Of a stretch of DNA of 64,000 nt, positions 57,727 through 64,000 are shown piece by piece. Below the pieces are notes generated by a model. That model was not told where the DNA came from. It saw nothing but the letters and a program-made list of their open reading frames with translations, and searched no databases. Both the position numbers and the translations under genes were made by a program. Source of the DNA: a virus. The DNA lies in IMG/VR virus record IMGVR_UViG_3300049005_000030, positions 1 to 64,000 of that record. One strand, given 5' to 3'. The first letter of the stretch is position 1. Each line of letters starts with the position of its first letter.

Positions 57727-57996
57727 CTCCCCGTTTCTGGCCAGCCTCGCCAGCACCGGCCACCGTCCCGCCAGCCGCGCATCCCGGTACCGGGCCAGAA
57801 ACAACGCCGTGGCCGGATCCGCTTCCTGCTCCGCGCGCGCCCGCTCCATCAGCTCCCGGAACGAGACCACCTCGCGATACGCCACCACGGCCGCCGCCTG
57901 GTCGAGCCCCTCACGGCGTCGGCGCACAGCGCCAACGGTCACCGCGCCACCCGTCAGCAGCCAGCCGAGAACGGCCGTGGTCAACTCGGCGCTCAC
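57700..57996 (-). CDS. Membrane protein with one helix, 98 aa
   Basis: One hydrophobic helix near the N-terminus (TTAVLGWLLTGGAVTVGAV) followed by basic RRRREG and a charged helical tail. Function unknown. GTG 57996 overlaps the exonuclease stop; ATG 58008 is an alternative start. Its stop codon is part of promoter P13. Confidence 0.55.
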   Translation of the reverse strand: MSAELTTAVLGWLLTGGAVTVGAVRRRREGLDQAAAVVAYREVVSFRELMERARAEQEADPATALFLARYRDARLAGRWPVLARLARNGELTSRPVAG

Positions 57997-58748
57997 GCGT
58001 GCGGCCATGGCGTGTGCTCGGCCCGCAACAGCCGCGCCGTCACCAGGGCCTCCACCACATCGTCGGCGGCGCGGTGTGCGACCAGGGTTGCCAGGTTGAA
58101 CTCGCCGGGGCCGAGCGCGTCCTTGAGCAGGTGCGTGCACACGTCGTCGATCACACCGGCCTGGCAGGCCACCACCTCGAACGGCTGGCCGTTAAGGCCG
58201 TACTGCAACACCGGCGTCTGGATGCCCAGCACACGGGCGGCCACCGAGACGTCGTGCTGAAAGTAGGCCACCTTAAACATCGGGTTCGGATCGTCGACCA
58301 TGTCAAAACCCATCACACGGTGAGCCGCCAGCACACGGTTGTCGAAGTGGCTCACGCCCCGGCCGCACAGCACGATGCGGCACTTGTCGGTGGTGCTAGA
58401 GATCTGGTCGGCCGCCTCTTCGAAATCGTCGGCGATCAGCCGGTGCAGTTCGGCGGCGTGCCCCAGGCGACTGGTGTGGGGAGCACTCAGCCACTGATCC
58501 CGGAGTCCGGACGCGTGATGCATGTCGCGGACGACGGGCTTCAGATTGATCCAGTCCACGAGCCTGCCCTGAAAAGCGGGCAGCGCCTCGGCGCCGCGCC
58601 TGGGCAGCAGATTGGTGTAGCGGCTGCGCAGCGGCGTCACCATGGACAGCTCGCTGGTGGTGAAACACCAGGCGCATTCCAGCACGGTGTCCGCGTCGGG
58701 GTCCAGGCCGGTCGTCTCGAAGTCGAGCCACAGGAAAAGGTCAGGCAC
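57993..58748 (-). CDS. DEDDh 3'-5' exonuclease (DnaQ/oligoribonuclease-like), 251 aa
   Basis: The exonuclease I motif LWLDFETTG supplies D9 and E11, and HRAADDVVEAL near residue 228 supplies the DEDDh His and Asp. A middle motif around SHFDNRVL supplies the other Asp. Oligoribonuclease and DnaQ proofreading subunits share this fold. It starts 8 bases before the end of the preceding membrane gene. It probably acts in DNA replication or RNA turnover. Confidence 0.82.
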   Translation of the reverse strand: MPDLFLWLDFETTGLDPDADTVLECAWCFTTSELSMVTPLRSRYTNLLPRRGAEALPAFQGRLVDWINLKPVVRDMHHASGLRDQWLSAPHTSRLGHAAELHRLIADDFEEAADQISSTTDKCRIVLCGRGVSHFDNRVLAAHRVMGFDMVDDPNPMFKVAYFQHDVSVAARVLGIQTPVLQYGLNGQPFEVVACQAGVIDDVCTHLLKDALGPGEFNLATLVAHRAADDVVEALVTARLLRAEHTPWPHA

Positions 58749-59055
58749 GCGATCGGGTCCTTTCGGGGTCGGACGGCACGATCTCGTGGTGGCGCTGTTC
58801 GATGTCGAACAGCCACGGCCGCACCATCGTGGTCAGGCGGACCACACCCCTTGTGGCGATCATGAAGGCCGACCACAGCGACAGCACGATGGTGCCCAGC
58901 ATCATCAGCGGGTTGACGCCGGTGATCGGCGCGACCAGCGCGTAGATGGCAAGGCCCAGGCCGACGGCCAGAGCGGAGGCCAGGACTCCGGCGACGATGT
59001 CCAGTCGGTCGTTGCCGGGGTGGCGGCCGCCGCGTGAAGCGGTCATGCGCGTCAT
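58741..59055 (-). CDS. Two-helix membrane protein, 104 aa
   Basis: Two hydrophobic helices (LDIVAGVLASALAVGLGLAI and LMMLGTIVLSLWSAFMIA) and a basic C-terminal tail. Function unknown. ATG 59055 follows GAGGGAG; it is the first gene after P14. It overlaps the exonuclease start by 8 bases. Confidence 0.6.
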   Translation of the reverse strand: MTRMTASRGGRHPGNDRLDIVAGVLASALAVGLGLAIYALVAPITGVNPLMMLGTIVLSLWSAFMIATRGVVRLTTMVRPWLFDIEQRHHEIVPSDPERTRSRA

Positions 59056-59089
59056 GGAGTTGTCTCCCTCGGGTTGCGGAACCAGGGGT

Positions 59090-59119
59090 AAATTAGCCGA
59101 CTCCACGGCGGCTTGTCAA
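59090..59119 (-). promoter_or_regulatory. Palindromic promoter P14
   Basis: Minus strand: TTGACA, a perfect consensus -35, spacer AGCCGCCGTGGAGTCGGC, TAATTT, then GTTCCGC. The TGA in its -35 is the stop codon of the gene upstream. Confidence 0.82.
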
Positions 59120-59955
59120 CGTCGACGCATCCCCTTGGGGAGTGAACGGCGGCGCGGAGTCTTGGTGAAATGCTCCGGTACCGCCAGGTCGCCCGGGTAG
59201 GGCGGATCGTCCGGCCACCGGCGCGGATCCGCCGTCTCGCCCGCCTTCACGCACTCCTGGCACCGACCGGCCACCGTCACGCACCCCGGCCAGGACAGCC
59301 GGTCGCAGCCGGCGCACTTCCCCCACTCCGACCGCCGCGACGACCATGCCCAGCGCGGGCTGCCCGGCGTCGGCGCGTCGCCCCAGGCGTCGCTGCACGC
59401 GCCGTCCGGGCCGACCACCACCGCGCCGACCGCGAACGTGCCGCCGATGGCCACCGGGTAGCCGCGCCCGGCGATCAGCTCCCACGAGCGGCACACCTTC
59501 CGGGCGTGCGCCTCGTTCGTTCCCGCCGGCACCGCGAGATGCCCCAGGTTCGTCTCGGCCAGCGCCACCCACGGCGCGCCCTCCGGCATCCCGGCAACGA
59601 AGTACGGCGACCCCGCGCCGGCCGGATACCGCGCGTCCGGGGACAGCGGGGCGACCTGGGTGGCCTCCACCGCCGCGCGGCGGCGGCCGTAGGCGCCTCG
59701 GCCGGCCGCCTTCAGCGTCACCGGCTCGTGCTCGGGTTCCTCCCCCGCCAGCACCGCGCGCCAGTGATCGAACAGCCGGCCCACGCACGCCTCGTGCAGC
59801 GGGTACAGCTGGCCGTCGGCGGCGTGCCAGTGCCATGCGGTGCGGTGGCAGGCGCAGCACGGTGCGGCCAGCCCGTGCCGCAGTCCCTTCACCACGTCCA
59901 GCGCCAGCACCGCCAGCGTGCCGGCATCGTCTTGGGGGACAGTCGGCCACGCCAT
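59116..59955 (-). CDS. Zinc-binding hypothetical protein, 279 aa
   Basis: CxxC pairs are visible near residue 28 (CCACHRTAWHWH) and near 220-245 (CAGCDRLSW, CQEC). It is probably a zinc-binding nucleic-acid protein, but no family is recalled. ATG 59955 overlaps the primase stop, so it is translated with the primase. Confidence 0.7.
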   Translation of the reverse strand: MAWPTVPQDDAGTLAVLALDVVKGLRHGLAAPCCACHRTAWHWHAADGQLYPLHEACVGRLFDHWRAVLAGEEPEHEPVTLKAAGRGAYGRRRAAVEATQVAPLSPDARYPAGAGSPYFVAGMPEGAPWVALAETNLGHLAVPAGTNEAHARKVCRSWELIAGRGYPVAIGGTFAVGAVVVGPDGACSDAWGDAPTPGSPRWAWSSRRSEWGKCAGCDRLSWPGCVTVAGRCQECVKAGETADPRRWPDDPPYPGDLAVPEHFTKTPRRRSLPKGMRRR

Positions 59956-62240
59956 CAGCCCACCGTCCGATCCGCGCCCAGCGACACGCCACCCTTGGCC
60001 GGGTCGTCGACCGCGTGCAGGCCGCGCTTCCCTATCGTGCGCTCGTAGGACGGGCGTATCATCTCGATAATCGCAGCCCATTCGGCTTTTGAGAACTGCC
60101 CAGCATCCACCTTGTACCAGGTACGTCGGCTGGACATTCCGGGCGTAGAGATACGTATGCGCTCCGGATTCAGCCGCAAAAGGTCGATAATGTCCACACT
60201 GTTACGTCCGATTACGGCACCGGCCTGCGATCTACAATAGGCGAGAAACACCTTTTTGTTGATATAGATATCCGGCGGCGTAGCGGGAAGCCAGTTGTTG
60301 GTCTCGCGGATCCACGGCTTGCCGAGCGAGCCGACCTCGTTGGGCTCACCGGTGCCGTGGATGTCCATCAGGTAGCTGAACAGCCACTCATGCGCGAAGT
60401 GGGCCAGGTCGCCCTCGGAGGAGTCGCGACGGATGACGGTCCCCAGGGTGCGAATGCACTGCTTCCAGTCCTCTTTGGGCCCATCCTCGCGAGCGATGAT
60501 CATAATGTCGCGCTGGATGGCCTTGATAAACCCCCCAGGGCTGTCGAACATGTCACGACGCCACCACTCGGTCGGCAACAACCGACCGGGCCGGTAACGG
60601 CTGGGCCGGTCAGTCGGCCACTCCATGTCTATCGGCATCCGCAGCAGCAATCGAACAAGCTGGTTCGAACCGTAGTCCCGTCCTTCGAAGCGCCAGACTC
60701 GCACACCGCGCTGAATATATGCCTTGTCGATCAGAAGGTCAGTCAAAATGTCGAGGTTCGCGGCTTCCAGGCTGGTGCGCTCCGGGAACGCCTCGAACGG
60801 ATTGCCGGGATCGGCGTCCGGGGCGACCGGGGTGGGCGGCGGCGCCACTCCGATCGCGTCGGCGACCACGACCTGTTCGGCGGCGATCGCGGCCTTGACC
60901 TCGGCGGGCTGGACGTCCTCGATCAGCTCGGCGGTGAACGCGGCGAACACGGCCTCAGCCTCGGCCGGGTCGCCGTGTCCGTTGGCGATCGCCATCACCG
61001 GCTCCGGCCGCACCTGCGCCGGCACCGCCAAGGTCAGCCCGGCCGCCCCGGTGATGCGCTGGTCAGCCTGGTCTCGGACGGCGGCCGCGTGCGCGGCGGT
61101 GGCCTGAAACTTGGCCACCGTCCGCGTGATGTAGTCCAGCCGTCGGCGCGGGTCCACCTTGTCGGTGTTGGCCCCGGCGGTGCGCAGCCGGCGGCACATG
61201 ACGGCCTCGATCAGGGCTTCGGTGTCCACCCCGTCGAACTCGCCCAGCAGCCTGGTCAGCGCCGCGTCGTAGCGGTTCTGGTCGTCCTTGAGGTCGGGGC
61301 GCTGCCCCTGCCAGGTGGCGATCAGCTTCTTGCCGACGTCATCGGCCTCGGCGGCCAACGCCAGGATCTCGGCCAGCCACGGCGGCGTGTAGTCGGCCGC
61401 CTTGTAGGTGGGTGAGGTGACCCGCGCCCACACGGCCGCGAAGTTGACGGCCTTGACCATCTCGCGCTCAACCTCGGACAGCGTCGCCGAGGTCTGGCCG
61501 AGCACGGGCGTGGAGTAGGCGGCCAGCACCGAGGCGTCGGGCAGGTACTCGTCGAAGTCGTCCGGGTCGTAGCGGGCATCCTCGTCCAGCCGCAGGATCT
61601 CCACCCGGCGCGGGTTGTCGGAGATCTTGCGGTTGGTGGTGCCGGCCGGGCGCATCAGCCGCGCCAGGTCGAACACCGAGTCGACTTTCCAGCGGCCCAA
61701 GGTCTCGGCGTGGAACCTCGCGGTCGCGTTCCACTCGGCCACCAGGGCGGCCATGCGCGCGCGCTCGGCGTCCGGGTCGGCGGCGTCGCGGGTCAGCCAC
61801 GGCTCCCGCAGCAGCCACCACACCTGCAACCCGCCACCGGAGTGCACCACCATCGTCGGCGGCAACCGCATCGCGTCCACGATGCGCAGCGCCGACTCGA
61901 CCGTGGCCGGATAGTGCTCACCCGCGTGGCCGGGCCCCAGGATGTCGATGTCCAGCCACAGGCCGGTAATGCCGGCGATCTCGTCGGCACGCGGCCTGGT
62001 CTTGTCCTCGCCCACGCGGTCGGACAGTCCCGTTCCCACGTAGACGGCGGTGGTTCCCTCGCGCTCGTCCAGTTCGGCGATGAGAGACGCAACGGCGCCG
62101 GGCTGATCCGCCCGGCGCCACTGCGTCCGCTTGCTCGATAGTTCCCAAACCGTCGCATACAGACCCGACAGCCGGTCATCGCCATCGTGCCCGCCGAACA
62201 GTGCCGAGCAGAACCGGGTGGCCTGCTCGGCGCGGCTCAT
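59955..62240 (-). CDS. Archaeo-eukaryotic-type primase (phage/plasmid replication protein), 761 aa
   Basis: The primase signature is in the first 150 residues: LWLDIDI (94-100) with catalytic D97 and D99, and VVHSGGGLQVWW (131-142) with H133. A helical region and a Pro/Ala linker (about 470-490) follow, then a C-terminal domain (about 500-745) of primase-C/helicase-associated type (IQRDIMIIAREDGPKEDWKQ ... WLPATPPDIYINKKVFLAYC). I see no Walker A, so no helicase domain is fused. This family primes phage and actinobacterial plasmid replication. ATG overlaps the previous stop (ATGA). Confidence 0.87.
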   Translation of the reverse strand: MSRAEQATRFCSALFGGHDGDDRLSGLYATVWELSSKRTQWRRADQPGAVASLIAELDEREGTTAVYVGTGLSDRVGEDKTRPRADEIAGITGLWLDIDILGPGHAGEHYPATVESALRIVDAMRLPPTMVVHSGGGLQVWWLLREPWLTRDAADPDAERARMAALVAEWNATARFHAETLGRWKVDSVFDLARLMRPAGTTNRKISDNPRRVEILRLDEDARYDPDDFDEYLPDASVLAAYSTPVLGQTSATLSEVEREMVKAVNFAAVWARVTSPTYKAADYTPPWLAEILALAAEADDVGKKLIATWQGQRPDLKDDQNRYDAALTRLLGEFDGVDTEALIEAVMCRRLRTAGANTDKVDPRRRLDYITRTVAKFQATAAHAAAVRDQADQRITGAAGLTLAVPAQVRPEPVMAIANGHGDPAEAEAVFAAFTAELIEDVQPAEVKAAIAAEQVVVADAIGVAPPPTPVAPDADPGNPFEAFPERTSLEAANLDILTDLLIDKAYIQRGVRVWRFEGRDYGSNQLVRLLLRMPIDMEWPTDRPSRYRPGRLLPTEWWRRDMFDSPGGFIKAIQRDIMIIAREDGPKEDWKQCIRTLGTVIRRDSSEGDLAHFAHEWLFSYLMDIHGTGEPNEVGSLGKPWIRETNNWLPATPPDIYINKKVFLAYCRSQAGAVIGRNSVDIIDLLRLNPERIRISTPGMSSRRTWYKVDAGQFSKAEWAAIIEMIRPSYERTIGKRGLHAVDDPAKGGVSLGADRTVG

Positions 62241-63148
62241 GCGGTCGTGACCACCTCGTCGTCATCCAGCGAGATGCCGGCCTCGGCCGCCACCGTGCCG
62301 GACCCGTTGACACCGCCGGTCTCGGCGGCGACCTCTTCGGCGGCGGCCTGGGTGGCCACGCTGTTGAGGATGGGCAGCATCAGGTTGCCGACCTCGATGG
62401 CGACCTGCTTGGCGGCCTTGCCCAGGTCCTCGCCCTGGGTGAACACGATGGTGTAGAAGGCGGGGACGCCCTCCTTCTTGACCTTCACCAGCGTCAGCTC
62501 GGTGACGACCTGGGCAACGCCCTTGAGCCGCTTGAACAGCGTGGCCCGGTAGTTCTTCAGAGCCTTCAGCGAAGTGCGCGGCACCTGGACGAACCAGGGG
62601 AACGCCTCGCCCTCGACCATGAGCAGCACGGCGGTCTGGTCCTTGCAGGCCGGCGGGATCCGCTCGCCGTTGGGGCCGTCGTTCCACTGGCCCATCGGAC
62701 AGTCGACGCACAGACCGGAGGGGTTGCCCTCGCTGTCCTTGGCGTACAGGCCGATACCGGTCACCCCGTCACGGCTGAAGCAGTCGGGGGCCGCGCCGGT
62801 GACCTCGGCGGACTCCCAGTAGTTCTTCCGCTCCTGCCAGGCGACGATGACGCCCTTGAGCAGCTTCTCCGCCGTGGTGTCGTCGCCGTCGACGACGGAG
62901 AACATGGCCGCGCCGTCGCCGCTGGGGACCTTGACCCGGGTCAGGTTGCTGACCGACAGGTTCTCGCCCTCGCGGAAGTTCTCCGCCAGCAGCTCGGTCA
63001 TCTCGCCGGCCATCTCCGGGTCGAGCGCCGGAAAGCGTTCGATGATGTCGGCCGGCACGGTGCCCGGGTCGCGGCGGGCCACGGCGGTGGTGGTGGGCGT
63101 GCCGCCGGTGGGCGGCGCGGCCACGGTGTCGATCGGGAACTCAGTCAT
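62237..63148 (-). CDS. Candidate ssDNA-binding protein with zinc site, 303 aa
   Basis: A central segment has four cysteines (APDCFSRDG, GLCVDCPMGQWND, PPACKDQ), a possible zinc site, followed by beta/alpha elements (FPWFVQVPRTSLKALKNY) and an acidic C-terminal tail ending in DDDEVV. An acidic tail and position next to a primase are typical of ssDNA-binding proteins; this is inference. ATG 63148 follows AGGAGAGG; an upstream ATG at 63181 is rejected. Confidence 0.65.
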   Translation of the reverse strand: MTEFPIDTVAAPPTGGTPTTTAVARRDPGTVPADIIERFPALDPEMAGEMTELLAENFREGENLSVSNLTRVKVPSGDGAAMFSVVDGDDTTAEKLLKGVIVAWQERKNYWESAEVTGAAPDCFSRDGVTGIGLYAKDSEGNPSGLCVDCPMGQWNDGPNGERIPPACKDQTAVLLMVEGEAFPWFVQVPRTSLKALKNYRATLFKRLKGVAQVVTELTLVKVKKEGVPAFYTIVFTQGEDLGKAAKQVAIEVGNLMLPILNSVATQAAAEEVAAETGGVNGSGTVAAEAGISLDDDEVVTTA

Positions 63149-63328
63149 GATGGGGATGCCTCTCCTGTTCTGGTTGTGCATGGACCGTCTGGGTGATCAT
63201 CGCGTCGTCTGCGATGTCGATCACCAGGCGCTAGGGTCCGGGCGCCGGTCGAGCCTAGCCCCGGAAACCGGTGGCCCCGGCCCGCGCCACGCGAGGCGGG
63301 CGCGTCACGGACTGGAAACCCCGGGGTC
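63149..63328 (-). promoter_or_regulatory. Intergenic control region with weak -10 and hairpins
   Basis: No gene is seen in these 180 bases. On the minus strand TAGGCT (63251-63256) follows a spacer like that of P3 (GCCACCGGTTTCCGGGGC), but the -35 (GCCGGG) is poor. An imperfect inverted repeat GTGATCATCGC/GCGATGTCGATCAC lies around 63192-63223 in the leader, and a GCCCGC/GCGGGC hairpin after the 63329 stop may be a terminator. Confidence 0.4.
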
Positions 63329-64000
63329 CTACTTGCGCCGCCTCACCTTCGGCGCGCCGACACGAACGGTGGGCTTCTCGCCGAGCTCCACAATGCCCGC
63401 GAGCACCGCCGGCAGATCCTCGTCACGATCCCGGTACTCGCGCAGGATCGCGCCCAGAGTCTGGTAGTTGACCGTCTCCGGCTGGATCTGGTGCGCCCGG
63501 CCGATGGCGCGCAACGCAGCCACCGCGTCAGCGGCGGTGTACTTCTCGCCGGGGGCCTTCTCCAGGTAATTGGCGTAGGTCGCGGCGTGGATGTAGACGC
63601 TGCGGCCATCGACCTCGGTGGTGCGCGAGCCGGACCGCTGGAACTGCGGCAGCAGCAGGTCGGAAAGCTGCTTCTCGCGGGCCTTGAGGTCGGCCACCTC
63701 GCCCTCGCGGGCCTTGATGGCGTCCTGCACCCGGGCCAGCTCACGGGCCAGGTCGGGATCGATGCCGACCACGTCCGGCGTGGGGGCCGGGACGATCAGC
63801 TGAAACGTGTCCTCAGGCTGGAAGGTCGACGCGGTGTTGAAGGTGCGGCCCGGCTCGCGAATCGTGACGTGCACCGTGTTGGTGACGGGCAGCTGCATCC
63901 AGCCGATGACCACGCCGGTGGCTCCGTGGGGCGTGACGATGGTCGCCCCGACCATGCTGTCCGGGTCGACCTCGCCGATGACCCGAGAGTTCGGATCGAC
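63329..64000 (-). CDS. Hypothetical protein with coiled coil, open at the window edge
   Basis: The frame is open to the right edge, so the N-terminus may lie outside. If it starts at ATG 63955 it is 208 aa. The N-terminal part is beta-rich (ATIVTPHGATGVVIGWMQLP), followed by a coiled coil (LARVQDAIKAREGEVADLKA) and a helical C-terminus with a basic end (VRRRK). No family is recognised. It is the most upstream visible gene of the minus-strand block. Confidence 0.65.
   Translation of the reverse strand, partial: VDPNSRVIGEVDPDSMVGATIVTPHGATGVVIGWMQLPVTNTVHVTIREPGRTFNTASTFQPEDTFQLIVPAPTPDVVGIDPDLARELARVQDAIKAREGEVADLKAREKQLSDLLLPQFQRSGSRTTEVDGRSVYIHAATYANYLEKAPGEKYTAADAVAALRAIGRAHQIQPETVNYQTLGAILREYRDRDEDLPAVLAGIVELGEKPTVRVGAPKVRRRK

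Overview
The window is a high-GC, tightly packed segment of an actinobacterial genome carrying a near-complete contractile-tail (myovirus-type) phage virion module, flanked by replication/recombination genes and by a small DNA-translocation cassette of the kind found on actinobacterial plasmids and AICEs (integrative conjugative elements). The actinobacterial host is inferred from GC content, frequent GTG starts, DUF2637-type and SWIM/DUF6011-type proteins and actinophage-style head and fibre genes. No integrase, repressor, terminase large subunit, tRNA, rRNA or CRISPR array was recognised. The window is probably part of a larger phage, prophage or phage-plasmid.

Layout. 1-10,625 holds about 22 small accessory genes in short transcription units, many led by its own copy of one promoter family: a sigma-70-like -35 (TTGACK), an 18-bp spacer that is itself an inverted repeat (AGCCG...CGGC), and a TANNNT -10. 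Intrinsic terminators separate most units. 10,647-10,791 is a dense array of a 9-bp repeat (GTGGACGGT) abutting the stop codon of an FtsK/SpoIIIE-like ATPase. 10,792-14,967 (minus strand) is a four-gene unit: small protein, DUF2637-like membrane protein, C2H2-finger protein, FtsK-like ATPase.

15,097-53,501 (plus strand) is the virion module: HK97-type portal, MuF protein, 2H-phosphoesterase/DUF6582-like protein, a 2,360-residue protein starting with a prohead protease, major capsid protein, an insert of fibre/decoration-like genes that includes an Acb2-like cyclic-nucleotide sponge, head-tail connectors, tail sheath and tube, tail assembly chaperones with a -1 frameshift, tape measure, LysM protein, a hub with two peptidoglycan-hydrolase domains, spike, gp25, baseplate J, tail protein I, fibre, then small membrane proteins including a holin candidate.

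53,524-64,000 (minus strand) is a DNA-metabolism operon read toward the virion genes: an open frame at the right edge, a candidate ssDNA-binding protein, an archaeo-eukaryotic-type primase, a DEDDh exonuclease, a Cas4/RecB-like nuclease, a UvrD-like helicase and a VRR-NUC nuclease. The two large convergent blocks meet at a 15-bp perfect terminator stem (53,509-53,555).

How it works together. The right-hand operon would replicate and recombine the genome; the plus-strand block builds a contractile virion whose internal proteins carry extra enzymatic domains that could be delivered into the host; the repeat array plus FtsK/DUF2637 cassette suggests plasmid-like transfer or maintenance. The shared palindromic promoters tie the accessory, capsid and replication blocks into one putative regulon. 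Two genes in the virion block (Acb2-like; 2H phosphoesterase) are plausible antagonists of cyclic-nucleotide defence signalling.
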